Below, in pieces: positions 8,732-19,400 of a DNA stretch of 64,000 bases. How positions within the stretch are numbered: position 1 is the stretch's first letter; every line of letters begins with the position of its first letter. The notes under the pieces were generated by a model. That model ran no database searches, had not been told where the DNA came from, and saw nothing but the letters and a program-made list of their open reading frames with translations. The DNA is from DATMNR01 sp963702765 (GTDB lineage: Bacteria > Chloroflexota > Ktedonobacteria > Ktedonobacterales > Ktedonobacteraceae). The translations under genes were made by a program, and so were the position numbers. The stretch spans positions 115,118 to 179,117 of the forward strand of contig CAVPEB010000023.1 of NCBI GenBank assembly GCA_963702765.1. Direction: 5' to 3'.

Positions 8732-10025
8732 TTACACGTACTTCATCTCCAGATAATGCCCTCGCAATGCATTCACCTGCTCTTTCACGTTCTTCTCACG
8801 AATGGCATCATGCATCAACTGGGCAAGTTCACCCATTGCTCGCTCATCCATGCCGAAACGTGTCATTTCCGGAACACCAATACGCAAACCAGAAGGGTTA
8901 CGCGGGTCAGCATCGCCAGGCACCATATTGTAGTTGACAATGATATCGTTCGCCTCTAAGCGTTTGGCTACCTCGACTCCTCCACCCCATCGTGAAACGT
9001 TTACAGCAATCATATGGCTTTTTGTATAGCCAAATTCGCGAGCTTCAACAGGAGTTCCAAGTTCGTCCAGACAGCGACCTAGCGCCTGGGCGTTGCGCAC
9101 AATCTGTGATGCATATGCGCGGCCAAACTGTTTCATCTCACGCGTTGCAACAATCAAAGCAGGCAAAGTAAAGAGGTGATGGTTACTGGAAGAACCAGGA
9201 AACACGCCACGATCAGCCGCAGGCCAGTACTTTTTCTCATCCTCCGAATCCAGATTGGCCAGAATAACTCCACGCTGGGGACCCGGAAAGGTCTTGTGAA
9301 CACTGGCAGTCAACCATGTTGCTCCCTCCTGGAGTGGTGACTGAAATTCTCCTCCTGCAATCAGACCAAGCACATGCGCTCCATCATAGAGCAAGGGGAT
9401 ATCTTTGGTTTTGCAGTACGCTGCCACTTCAGAGACGGGTTCAGGAAAAAGGAATAGACTTTTGCCCATGACTACAAGTTGGGGAGAAACATTGTCAATT
9501 AGTTCAATGGTCTTTTGACTATCGATGTGGTAATGATCTTCGGTAAGCGGTAAATAATGGAGATTGATAGAGTTGGGGCCACCTAATTTGAGCGATTGGC
9601 CACGTATTTGAATACGTCGACCAAAGACTCCAACAGCACCATGGCTAATATGTCCACCAGCGTCAGTCGAGTTAGCTATTATTGTATCTCCGCCTCGCAG
9701 CCAGCCCAGAGCAATAGCAGTATTGGCAGCATTGCCACTGATAGGGCGTACATCCGCTTGACGGGCATTGAAAAGCTCGAGTATCTCTATGGTAGCCATG
9801 GTCTCGATTTCATCAATAAACCGAGTTCCCTGGTAATAACGATTCGTTTTATCTCCTTGATTGGGATGCCCTTCAGCATAACGACCCATAAAGTCGGAGA
9901 GCTGCACACGCCGTACAGCCTCACTGGGTGTATTTTCGCTGGCAATCAGGTTGATTGCCTTCGTCTGTCTCCAGGAATTTTGTTCTGCTATTATGTCGCT
10001 CAATGTCGCTGATTTCGACTGCCAT
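8732..10025 (-). CDS. Serine hydroxymethyltransferase-like PLP enzyme (frameshift near the start)
   Basis: A fold-type I PLP enzyme of about 430 residues. It has INLIASEN at the N-terminus, the cofactor lysine in TASVHKTFPGPQ, and DGAHVLGL as the PLP-aspartate region. The body is related to GlyA, which moves a one-carbon unit between serine and tetrahydrofolate. The lysine context (HKTFPGPQ, not THKTLRGPR) is divergent, so another amino-acid aldolase activity is possible. A strong AAGGAGGA precedes ATG 10025, which encodes MAVEISDIER. That frame must shift one base near 10001 to enter the main frame. The main frame alone would start at a TTG near 10003. Confidence 0.8.
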
Positions 10026-10167
10026 ATTTAGTCCTCCTTCATATGCTTTTTATTGTTAAAATATGTAATCAAGTATAGCATGGTTTGTGTTATGCTGATA
10101 GCATATCTGGATATAAAATTGCTGATTTTTACGTAGAGAAAAGTAGGAAAACAGAACGGTCTGAGTC

Positions 10168-11490
10168 GTGAAACCCTCTCGAATCTCGATACGAGGACAA
10201 CTGGTTCTTAACATCTTGTGGTTCTCTTTAAATGCCCAATCCGCTGCTTTATTGGCCATTATCATTCCAACACAGATCTTACTGTTTGTTGCTCGCGGGC
10301 CAGTCGGGAACACAGAACAAGCAACTTTGCTAGGATGGATTATTACAGGTGCATCTGTTATCTCCTTACTACTCCCACCATTGATTGGATCGTTATCTGA
10401 TCATACACCTGGCGCTTTGGGACGCCGCCGCCCTTACGTTATCATTGGTGGATTACTTATTGTCCTCAGTACCCCATTTCTCGTCACATCCAAGAATATA
10501 TTTATCTTTCTTGCCGGGTTAATTCTTTTACTCCTGGGGAGGAATATCCTTACACCTGCTTACCAGGGTCTCATACCGGATAATGTGCCAAAGGAGCAAC
10601 GTGGTGCAGCATCAGGTTATGTGGGAGGATTGACAATTCTTGGTAGCGTTGTGAGTTTAGCTCTGGCAGCCTTGCTCCTTGGTGAAGTTAACCAGGACTC
10701 TTACAGCAAAAGCATGATACGCCAAGGTGCTGGCATCTTTTATATTGTCACAGCAATGATTATGCTTATAGGAGTTTTGATAACTGTTATTGGTGTACGA
10801 GAAATTCCCTTCATAGCTGATAAGCGCGCATCCCGCGAAACAGAAGAGAAGAGTATTCATCGATTCTCTCGCTGGTTTACGCATACATGGATAAGACCCT
10901 GGCTCTCGCGTAACTTCACCCTTGTCTTCCTCACACGAACGCTTATAATGACAGGACTGGCTCTGTTCATGACCTTTATTGAATATTATTTTGCCAGAGT
11001 TCAACACGTCCAGAACTTTGTGCAAGCGACAGCTATCGTTGCAATCCTGGCATTAGGTGGTGGAGTCGTAAGTGGCCTTGTGTTTGGAGTGCTCTCTGAT
11101 CGATTGCGCCGACGCGTGCCGATTGTCTGTATTTCTACACTCTGCATGAGTTTGACTTCGCTTGCATTCGTGCTATTTCCGAGTTACCTTGCTGGCTGGC
11201 TCTGGCCGTTAGGAGTGCTCTTTGGGCTCGGATATGGAGCTTACACGAGTGTAGACTGGGCCTTGTCAATTGATGTTTTGCCCTCGCTAAAAGATGCCGG
11301 TAAGGATCTCGGATTGTGGAATGCCTCCGGTATTCTGCCTGATGTATTCGCTCCGTTGATAGGGAGCTTCATCATTTTTATTGCCGCAAGCTATGGGCAG
11401 ACAGCGTTGGGCTACCGCCTCGTCTTCTCAGTAGCCACACTCATCCTTGTTGTGGCATCTGTGAGTATACTTTTTGTACGCGAGAGATGA
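10168..11490 (+). CDS. MFS transporter
   Basis: This 440-residue integral membrane protein has about twelve predicted helices and the major-facilitator loop 2-3 signature in GSLSDHTPGALGRRRPYV. A similar GVLSDRLRRRVP occurs in the second half. The GALGRRRPY variant resembles sugar-cation symporter and sucrose-type MFS branches, but the substrate cannot be assigned. A GTG start at 10168 is used. No convincing ribosome-binding site is seen, so the start is uncertain. It converges with the HAD gene, whose end lies 6 bp away. Confidence 0.8.
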   Translation: MKPSRISIRGQLVLNILWFSLNAQSAALLAIIIPTQILLFVARGPVGNTEQATLLGWIITGASVISLLLPPLIGSLSDHTPGALGRRRPYVIIGGLLIVLSTPFLVTSKNIFIFLAGLILLLLGRNILTPAYQGLIPDNVPKEQRGAASGYVGGLTILGSVVSLALAALLLGEVNQDSYSKSMIRQGAGIFYIVTAMIMLIGVLITVIGVREIPFIADKRASRETEEKSIHRFSRWFTHTWIRPWLSRNFTLVFLTRTLIMTGLALFMTFIEYYFARVQHVQNFVQATAIVAILALGGGVVSGLVFGVLSDRLRRRVPIVCISTLCMSLTSLAFVLFPSYLAGWLWPLGVLFGLGYGAYTSVDWALSIDVLPSLKDAGKDLGLWNASGILPDVFAPLIGSFIIFIAASYGQTALGYRLVFSVATLILVVASVSILFVRER

Positions 11491-11496
11491 AAAATC

Positions 11497-12189
11497 TCAC
11501 TGTGAAGCTGCAATTCCCTTAACCAGATACGCTAGCGTCCTCATGTCGCCCACCAGAAACGTCTCCTTCACATCGACAGGACGGACCTCACCCTGTCAAT
11601 TCACCCACACAGTTGTATAGCCTAATTCTGTAGCGGGCACGATATCATACTTGAATCCAAAACCTGCATGCCAGATTTCCGATACATCTAACCCAAGACG
11701 TTCGCGAGCCAGGCAGAAAACCTTTGTGACTGGGCTTGTAAGCGTTTAGCCTCTTCAGCAGTGATAATCTCGTCAAACTTGACGCCGATAGTGCGTTCCG
11801 ATTCCGCGATGATCGCGTCGTCTGTGTTTGTAATGAGTACCACCTTGACGAGCTTTTGTAATTCAAGAATTGCATCCCTGGTATCGGGAAACGGTTTCCA
11901 GGAACCCATGGAACTAGCAAACTTATTACACTCTTCATCATTAGTGGGAATTTGATAGTTTTCAAATGCCATTTTCAATGTATCGCGGAGCACCTGGCGA
12001 TAGGGTCGATATTGTTCTTGAATGTAAAGAAATTGGATTTCTTCCCATTCAGCTTGCAAGGTGAGTGGATCAACAATCTCCGTAACCTTTTAAATCCAGG
12101 CTCTCGGAGAAAAACTGCTGAATGGCAGTTTCCCAATCTATGAGTGTGCCATAGCAATCAAAAGTGATAGCTTTTGGTAATGTTAACAC
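11497..12189 (-). pseudogene. HAD-superfamily (haloacid dehalogenase type) hydrolase, multiply disrupted
   Basis: The nucleophile motif FDCYGTLIDWE is near the N-terminus, VVLITNTDD marks motif II and VGDMRTL the end of the Rossmann core. The protein would be about 230 residues, similar to 2-haloacid dehalogenases. Three single-base frameshifts are needed (near 12090 at an AAAA run, near 11745 and near 11725). In addition an in-frame TGA occurs in TVWVN-TGA-QGEVRP where relatives carry Arg, again consistent with CGA to TGA. GTG 12189 has AAGGAG 8 nt upstream. Two kinds of lesion in one gene favour a real pseudogene more than elsewhere in this window. Confidence 0.75.
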
Positions 12190-12234
12190 GAGATGAACTC
12201 CTTAAAATAAAAAGGACTTTTGTTAAAATTTCAG

Positions 12235-12263
12235 TTGTACAAACTACCTGATACTGTTATACT
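12235..12263 (+). promoter_or_regulatory. Sigma-70-type promoter upstream of the EF-G gene
   Basis: TTGTAC and TATACT are separated by exactly 17 bp, 166 bp before the EF-G start codon. The match and spacing are good, but there is no experimental support. Confidence 0.5.
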
Positions 12264-12428
12264 ACAACATACCAGACAAACCTTATTGGATACGTGTATA
12301 TTTTTTAACCTGGACAGTACATTCTGCTTATGGCGTGCGATTGCGGCGGCCTCGGACAGGCAAATCATGAGCTATACAGTCATAAAAGGCTGCCTCGTGC
12401 ATAGATACTCAGGAGGATTTTAGATTTC

Positions 12429-14489
12429 ATGAAGGTCTATACAGCGGAACATATTCGCAATGTGGCATTGATTTCCCATGTTGGATCAGGTAAAACGTCT
12501 CTAACAGATGCGGCGCTCTATGATAGCGGCGCTGTAACACGGCAAGGCAAGGTAGACGAGGGCAGTTCAATCGGCGATCACGATCCTGATGAATTAAAAC
12601 GGAGCATGACACTGCACGCAAAACCGCTACCAGTTGAATGGAAAAATACAAAGATCAACTTCATCGACACTCCTGGCTACGCCGATTTCGTGGGTGAAGT
12701 CAAAGCGGCTCTACGTGTTGCTGATGCAGCACTTGTTGTTGTGACTGCTGAAAAAGGCGTAGAGGTCGGCACCGAAATCACCTGGAAATATGCCGACGAG
12801 CGCAATCTGCCACGTATGGTGCTGGTCAACAAGCTGGATCGTGAAAATACCTCGTTTGACCAGGCTCTGGAATCGCTTCGCAAGCAATTTGGTTTAAAGG
12901 TTGTTCCTTTACAACTACCCATAGGCGAGCAGTCTGGCTTCAAGGGGGTCATCGACCTTGTTTCGCAGAAGGCCTATACATTTGAAGGGGGCAATAAAGT
13001 ACAAACAGTTGCTATTCCTGCTGAGCTACAAGATAAAATTAGCAGTTACCGCGAACAACTCATAGAGTCAGCTGTCGAGAGCGACGACGATATTATGGAA
13101 AAGTTCCTTGAAGGTGAAGAGTTAAGCGACGAGGAAATTCTCTCCGTCGTGAAAAAAGGAACCCGTAGTGGCGAGCTCATTCCGGTATTGTGCGGCTCAG
13201 CAAGCAAAAATGTCGGTGTGCAAACACTTCTCGACGCAATTGTAGATTATATGCCCAGCGCGGAAGACTCTGTACCCGAAGATGCACAAGCATTTGGCAA
13301 CAACCTTTCAATGTTTGTTTTTAAGACTGCTGCTGCTCAAGTAGGCGCTATTAGTACGTTCCGTATCTACTCTGGCACACTCAAACCAGATAGCCATGTC
13401 TTCAATGCGCATACAAAAGCCGATGAGCGCATTGGGCAACTGACGATCCAGCGCGGCAAAATGCAAGAAAATGCAACAGAGATTGCAGCAGGCGACATTG
13501 GGGCAGTAGCAAAACTTGCCAATACCCACACCGGAGATACTCTAACGAGCAGTAAAGACACAACCAGTTCATTGGAGCCAATTAACTTTCCCGAGCCTTG
13601 TTATACTGTAGCGGTTTTCCCTAAGAGCAAAGCTGATCTGGATAAAATGAGCAATGCACTGTCACGAATGGCTGAAGAAGACCGCACCCTGCATGTCTCA
13701 CGTGACCCAGAAACCGCGGAAGTGCTTCTCTCTGGCATGGGCGAATCACATATTCAAATTGTGGTCGAAGGCATCAAACGTAAATACGGTGTAGACCTCG
13801 AGGTTCGTGACCCACGAATTTCATATCGCGAGACGATTCGTAAGAAAGCGCGCGCAAACGGACGTCATAAGCGTCAGAGTGGTGGTCATGGTCAATTCGG
13901 TGATGTATGGCTGGAGATTGAACCATTACCTATGGGCGGAGATGAAACCTTTGTCTTTGATAATAAAATTGTAGGTGGGGTGGTACCAGGACAATTCATT
14001 CCTGGCGTCGAAAAGGGTGTGCGTGAATCACTCAAACGCGGCTTTATATCCGGCAATCCGCTGCTTTATGTCAAAGTCGCTCTGGTAGATGGCAAATATC
14101 ACCCTGTAGACTCATCCGCACAATCGTTTGAGATTGCAGCCTCTCTGGGTATGCAGGAGGCTGTTCCGATGGCTAATCCGACTATCCTAGAACCAATAAT
14201 GACTGTTACCATTACGGTTCCAGAGGGTAACATGGGCGATGTTATGAGTGACATTAATACAAAACGCGGGCGTGTACTTGGTATGACACCAATTGACGAT
14301 AATATGCAACAGATCACCGCTAATGTACCTCAAGCCGAAATGTTGCATTATGCATCCGATCTACGTTCGATTACACAGGGGCGTGGATCCTTCAAGATGG
14401 AATTCTACCAATATGAAGAAGTTCCACCCAATGTGCAGCAAGAGATCGTAGCACAGCACAAGAAGGAAAAAGAGGAAGCTGAGAAGTAG
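12429..14489 (+). CDS. fusA: Elongation factor G paralogue
   Basis: This 686-residue GTPase has the EF-G domain order. The G1 motif SHVGSGKT (residues 16-23), DTPGYADF (G3) and NKLD (G4) come first, followed by domains II-V ending at the C-terminal EF-G fold. EF-G drives ribosomal translocation. The P-loop SHVGSGKT differs from the usual AHIDAGKT and is typical of the second EF-G class (FusA2-like), which may act in recycling or stress. It stands apart from any str-operon gene (rpsL, rpsG, tuf), which also suggests a paralogue. AGGAGG lies 12 nt before ATG. The gene is intact and followed by a long perfect hairpin. Confidence 0.88.
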   Translation: MKVYTAEHIRNVALISHVGSGKTSLTDAALYDSGAVTRQGKVDEGSSIGDHDPDELKRSMTLHAKPLPVEWKNTKINFIDTPGYADFVGEVKAALRVADAALVVVTAEKGVEVGTEITWKYADERNLPRMVLVNKLDRENTSFDQALESLRKQFGLKVVPLQLPIGEQSGFKGVIDLVSQKAYTFEGGNKVQTVAIPAELQDKISSYREQLIESAVESDDDIMEKFLEGEELSDEEILSVVKKGTRSGELIPVLCGSASKNVGVQTLLDAIVDYMPSAEDSVPEDAQAFGNNLSMFVFKTAAAQVGAISTFRIYSGTLKPDSHVFNAHTKADERIGQLTIQRGKMQENATEIAAGDIGAVAKLANTHTGDTLTSSKDTTSSLEPINFPEPCYTVAVFPKSKADLDKMSNALSRMAEEDRTLHVSRDPETAEVLLSGMGESHIQIVVEGIKRKYGVDLEVRDPRISYRETIRKKARANGRHKRQSGGHGQFGDVWLEIEPLPMGGDETFVFDNKIVGGVVPGQFIPGVEKGVRESLKRGFISGNPLLYVKVALVDGKYHPVDSSAQSFEIAASLGMQEAVPMANPTILEPIMTVTITVPEGNMGDVMSDINTKRGRVLGMTPIDDNMQQITANVPQAEMLHYASDLRSITQGRGSFKMEFYQYEEVPPNVQQEIVAQHKKEKEEAEK

Positions 14490-14493
14490 GGAA

Positions 14494-14553
14494 TATACAG
14501 AAGAAGTGGGCCACGGAAACGAGCGTGTTTCCGTGGCCCACTTCTTCTGTATA
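14494..14553 (+). terminator. Perfect 27-bp hairpin after the EF-G gene
   Basis: Two perfectly complementary 27-nt arms (14494-14520 and 14527-14553) flank a six-base loop GAGCGT. It begins five bases after the EF-G stop codon. There is no T-run after it, so Rho-independent termination is plausible but not canonical. Confidence 0.65.
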
Positions 14554-14579
14554 GTATCCACATCTATCAGGAGGATGGA

Positions 14580-15077
14580 ATGGATAAAACAAGCTTGATA
14601 AATATGATTCAGACGGAGTTTGCACAATTCGAGTCGCTCATCGCTCCCTTATCCGAGGAGCAATTATGTAAAGTGCCTTTCAAGGGTGAATGGTCCATCA
14701 AGGATATCATGGCCCATATTGCTGTCTGGGAGCAAATCTGCACCAGATGGCTTGATGAGTGCGCGCGCGGAGAAACTCCACACCCATCAGAAAGGGTTGA
14801 CATCGAGTCCAATGATCGGATATATCGAGAAAACCGAGATCGCCCTCTTGCAGAGGTTCAGGAGCTCTTTCACCAAGCGCATCAGCAGTTCCTCCATCAA
14901 GTGGATTTACTCTTTCTAACGCTTCCGGAAGAGGAGATAAATGCGTCACATCGCTTTGCGTGGACTGAAGCCTGGCCTGGTTCCTCGCTTATTGCCGTGA
15001 TTGCTGACAATTCCTATGAGCATTATTATGATCATGCACAACAAATTCGGAACTGGTTCGCTAAGATTACCTCATGA
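14580..15077 (+). CDS. DinB-like / ClbS-DfsB family four-helix bundle protein
   Basis: The 165-residue helical protein contains GEWSIKDIMAHIAVWE, with the His of the DinB metal site, and a later YEHYYDHAQQI with the other histidines. This superfamily binds a divalent metal in a four-helix bundle. It includes stress-induced thiol transferases and the ClbS/DfsB colibactin-resistance branch, which this sequence resembles. The function here is not known. AGGAGG lies 6 nt before ATG 14580. The long hairpin after EF-G separates the two genes. Confidence 0.75.
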   Translation: MDKTSLINMIQTEFAQFESLIAPLSEEQLCKVPFKGEWSIKDIMAHIAVWEQICTRWLDECARGETPHPSERVDIESNDRIYRENRDRPLAEVQELFHQAHQQFLHQVDLLFLTLPEEEINASHRFAWTEAWPGSSLIAVIADNSYEHYYDHAQQIRNWFAKITS

Positions 15078-15202
15078 TCTCGAATATTGTACTTTTGCGA
15101 TGATGTAACTACCGCCAATTTGAAAAGTGGTATGAAAGATCAGGATTCAAGCTGAAATATCAGAAAAAGAGAAATTGTAGACAGAGAAAGGACATCTGGG
15201 TA

Positions 15203-15649
15203 ATGGCAACCTCAAAAAAGCCTCTTAGTGATCGCGAGGCTGGTGAAATTATGCTCAACGAAGTCTTCGCCGTTGTGCAGCGACTCAATGCTGCTGCAGG
15301 CCCAGCCATGGTACAAAAGGGTACAAGAAGTGGGAATATGACCTTCAACCCCAGAATTGTGGTTGACGAGAGTGGAAGCAAGCACTACATGTGTTTTGTT
15401 GATATCTATACGCAAGGCAGTAGCAAAGCTGGCACAGATATGAGCATGGAATGGAGTAGTACAAATACTGAGCAATTTAAACAGGCGCTGAATATCCTCT
15501 TTCCTTCACTTTCAGCTCTTGCTAAAGAAGGCTATCTTTCCGATACGTTCACCGTTGGGCAGATCTCAAAAGAGGGAGAAGAGATTGAGGTATACGCGCC
15601 AGACGTGCTAAAACCTGGCATGTTGAGCCTTTCAGAGGTGGATGAATAA
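15203..15649 (+). CDS. Hypothetical protein, 148 residues
   Basis: I do not recognise this family. The product is soluble and acidic at the C-terminus, with no signal peptide and one cysteine. It has a charged helical N-terminus (SDREAGEIMLNEVFAVVQRL) and a beta-rich middle (NPRIVVDESGSKHYMCFVDIYTQG cut across residues 50-75). It is intact. A hairpin follows its stop. No upstream ribosome-binding site is strong, although GAAAGGAC lies about 14 nt before ATG. Confidence 0.55.
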   Translation: MATSKKPLSDREAGEIMLNEVFAVVQRLNAAAGPAMVQKGTRSGNMTFNPRIVVDESGSKHYMCFVDIYTQGSSKAGTDMSMEWSSTNTEQFKQALNILFPSLSALAKEGYLSDTFTVGQISKEGEEIEVYAPDVLKPGMLSLSEVDE

Positions 15650-15662
15650 ACAGCTAGAGAAT

Positions 15663-15696
15663 ACTGTCATCCTTAGCTGCGGCTAAGGATGACAGT
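15663..15696 (+). terminator. Hairpin after the 148-residue hypothetical gene
   Basis: ACTGTCATCCTTAGC, loop TGCG, GCTAAGGATGACAGT: 15 perfect pairs starting 14 bp after the stop codon. No T-run follows. The stem resembles the CCTTAGC/AGGATGACA half of a dispersed intergenic repeat seen at 38.9 and 54.1 kb. Confidence 0.6.
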
Positions 15697-15790
15697 TCTA
15701 CAAGCTCAAGGTGACAAATGTCTATGGCTCAGGATGATATATTACACATGAGGTATTTTCTTCAACATCATAGTTCAAGCATGTAGCTTA

Positions 15791-16450
15791 TCAATTTAGC
15801 ATGTTACGATCAGGGCTTTCAGGATGGTAGGAGTTATTGAGCGAGAGCATCTGACGCATGAATGGCACCTCACGACGTAAGATATCGATTTCTGCTTCTA
15901 ATCGTTGAGTGGTCGAAGTAAGTTCTAATAATTGTTGTTTGCGTTCATTTGTGACATCTAGAAAATAAGCAATAAAATGTGAAAGTTCTTCGGGAGCAGT
16001 TGGTAAAGTGAATTCAAAAGACTCTTTTCCGATGACTTCAATGAGAACCTGTAGATATGCATTGAAAAGTTCACTTGCCTGGTTTGCATTGGTAATTTGA
16101 GCCTGCACCTGCTCTATTTGATCTTCGAATACTTCCACAAGTCCTGACAGATAGGGTTTTTGACGATGCAGTTCGAGAATTCGGAATCGTTGCAGACCAC
16201 GTGCAATCAAGTTCATACGACCATCCTCTATTCGATCAAGCACTTCTATCTGCGCCATTGTGCCGACGGGATATGGTTCTTCTTTTAAGTGTTCGCTATT
16301 CGGTTGTACAAGTACAATCCCAAATTCTGACTTTTGTTCGTTACATTCATGTATCATTAAACGGTAACGAGGTTCGAAGATATGTAGCGGCAGATCTTCA
16401 CCTGGGAAAAGTACGACGTCTAATGGGAATAGAGGCAATTCAATTGCCAT
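15791..16450 (-). CDS. LON peptidase substrate-binding (N-terminal) domain protein
   Basis: This 219-residue protein begins ELPLFPLDVVLFPGEDLPLHIFEPRYR, the opening strand pattern of the LON N-terminal PUA-like domain. No AAA or protease domain follows. Stand-alone LON-N proteins are common but their role is unsettled. ATG 16450 lies inside the end of the hyuAB fusion gene (11-bp overlap) and has AGGAG 7 nt upstream. This points to translational coupling as the last gene of a four-gene operon. Confidence 0.8.
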   Translation of the reverse strand: MAIELPLFPLDVVLFPGEDLPLHIFEPRYRLMIHECNEQKSEFGIVLVQPNSEHLKEEPYPVGTMAQIEVLDRIEDGRMNLIARGLQRFRILELHRQKPYLSGLVEVFEDQIEQVQAQITNANQASELFNAYLQVLIEVIGKESFEFTLPTAPEELSHFIAYFLDVTNERKQQLLELTSTTQRLEAEIDILRREVPFMRQMLSLNNSYHPESPDRNMLN

Positions 16451-19400
16451 GTTTGTTCTCCTGCTCTTTCAATAAGAAGCCTCCACCTCCTGGTGTACTA
16501 ATACTTAGAATATCGCCAACCTTTATATCAAATGTCGTTTTACCTGGAAGTTTTGTAATAGTTCCATCGCGTTCTAGCGTATTGATCCCAACTGCTCCAG
16601 GCTCTCCTCCGAAGAGACCATATGGCGCATGTACACGCCGATCTGTTAACAGTGTCACTCTTGCAGGAGCAAGGAAAACAAGTTCGCGACAAAGTCCATC
16701 TCCACCACGATAACGACCTGATCCTCCAGAGCCATGCCGCAATGAGTAGCGGCGTACCCGAAGAGGCAACTCCATCTCCAAAGCCTCGATGGGAGTGTTG
16801 CGTGTATTACTCATATGCACATGTACACCAGATAACCCATCCAGACCATTACGCGCACCCATTCCTCCACCCATTGTTTCGTAGTACGCAAACACTTTTC
16901 CGCGTTCGGTATCATACCCACCAAACGTAAGATTGTTCATTGTGCCTTGCGATGCAGCGGGTATACGATCTGGAGCAAGTTGAGAGAGTGCGCCAAAGAG
17001 CACATCGACGACTCGTTGCGAAGTTTCTACGTTGCCTGCTGCAACAGCGGCTGAAGGTTGTGCCTCATTTCCAGTACGTCGGACATTTGGATCGAGCAGA
17101 GAACCTTCGGGTATATGGATGCTTACAGGTTCCAGGCATCCTTGATTTGTGGGAACATGTTCGCCTACTAAACAACGAACAACATAAAGAACTGCTGAAT
17201 GCGTTACGGCCTGTACAGCATTGATACAACCAGTGCTCTGGGACGCGCTACCCGTAAAATCGACTTCTAGATCTCCATTCTCAACTTTCATACGCACTGT
17301 AATTGGTAAAGATAGGACGCCCCAACCATCATCATCCAGGTAATCGGTAAAGGTAACTTCACGATCTGGCAATTGTGACAGCGCCACACGAGTAAGCTGT
17401 GCCGAATATGCAAGTAACGCGTCAGCATGAGCCTGGACGGTCCGCGAACCGTAGCGGGCGATAATTTCGTGCAAACGACGTTCCCCGATGCGTGCGGCGG
17501 CCATTTGAGCATCCATATCCCCACGTCGTTCCCATGGAGTACGCACATTGCGGTAGAAGAGTTCCAGCACCTCCTGATTGACGACACCTTTCTTTGCCAA
17601 TTTGATTGGGGGAATGATCACACCTTCCTGATATAATTCACGTGACATTGGCATTGATCCTGGAGACATACCCCCGATATCCGCATGATGCGCCCTGCTA
17701 GCAACGAAACCAAACAGATCTCCAGTACGTCCATCGGGGTCATTGGCAATGAAAACTGGTGATACCATGGTAATGTCAGGCAGATGCGTACCACCTAAAT
17801 AAGGGTCATTCAGGAGAATTAAATCGCCTTGATCAAAAGTTTGAAAATGTTCGATTGCGGCACGAACTGAGGCTGGCATTGCTCCTAGGTGAACAGGAAT
17901 ATGAGCAGCTTGAGCAATCAAACGTCCCCGGGCATCAAAGCAAGCACAAGAATAATCCTTACGTTCCTTGATGTTTGGTGAATAGGCAGTGCGTCCCAGT
18001 GTAACACCCATTTCCTCTGCTGCTGAAGCAAACAAATGCTTGAATATCTCAAGTGAGACTGGATCAAATGAAGAGCTGGTTGTATCGGATCGGGTTTCAT
18101 CGGTAGCGAATTGTTGGACAGAAGCAAGCCCAAATTGCCGGGCGGAGGCAAGTCCCACTCCTACATTTTTATCGTTCGATTGAGCATTATTGTGTGCTGA
18201 TGTTGATGCCTCAATGTTGCCCCAGGAATCAACAGTACCTTGCCAACCAGGGGTAAGCAGGATTGTACAATCAGATTGAACAAGCAGTGCAGGTCCTGAA
18301 ATTGTATTGCCATTTCGCAATTGTCCACGATCATATACTCGCACTCTGTATTCACCAGAGGTAAAGGTCATTGAGCATTCTTTGATGTATGCATGTTCAG
18401 GTGAAATACCATCAAACGGCTGGTGCGGCAATTCAGGTTGTCTTGGATAGACAAAAGCTTTGATTCGAACTGCAACAATTTGCACAGACCGATCGGGGTG
18501 GCTATGGCCGAAACGCTGTTCATGCAGGGTATGGAAAGCACTTAAAGTATCCTCCAGGTTACCTGCATCCGGAGTCATGAGTTCATATGATTGGCCAAAG
18601 TAACGTAGATCATACGTGCGATGCATGGAAATAGAGGCGGGATGTGTGAGTCGATTTGAATTATTTGCATGTATCGCAGCAGGAGTCAATAAAATTTCTT
18701 GTTGCATTTCTGCTTGCGCTCTCATCTCCAACTGAGCGAAAGGAGTTTCGAGTGTTTCATCGTCGACATCGCGCGTATCAAGCATCACTGTCTGGACATA
18801 ATCTTTGACGATTGGGGCAAATACCATTCCTAAAGCAGATAATACGCCGGGATATCTTGGTATGAAGACCTTTGGGATACTCAACGCCTCAGCCAGTTCG
18901 CATACATGGAGAGGTCCAGCACCGCCAAAGGGCAATAACGTAAAGAGTCTTGGATCATAACCCTTTTCAAGGGAAACGGTGCGTATTGCACGCTCCATAC
19001 TCGCATTGACTACACGGATGATGCCAAGAGCTGCCTCCTGAACACTTACGCCCATCTTTTGGGCCAGCACTTCCATCTGTTCAAATGCACGTTCAGGAAA
19101 GAGTGTAAACCGTCCACCAAGAAAATAGGCAGGGTCAATGCGCCCCAAAACGAGGTTCGCATCGGTAACAGTAAGTGCATTCCCTCTTCCATAACTTGCC
19201 GGTCCTGGATCAGCTCCAGCCGACTCGGGACCGACGTTCAGGGCATTACCTTCATCGAGGCGCACAATAGAACCACCCCCTGCACCAACTGTGTGGATTG
19301 CTACTGTAGGTACTCCGATAGGACAACCAGCAATGACTGCTTCGGTTGTCTCAGTAATTCCTCCCGAGCAGAGTGAAACGTCGGTTGAAGTTCCTCCCAT

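Noticed and set aside
11497..12189. TGA in the HAD hydrolase as Sec
   Set aside because: Expected residue is Arg (WVNRxG). The gene has other lesions, and the GGTC nearby is only about 8 nt away without a proper stem.
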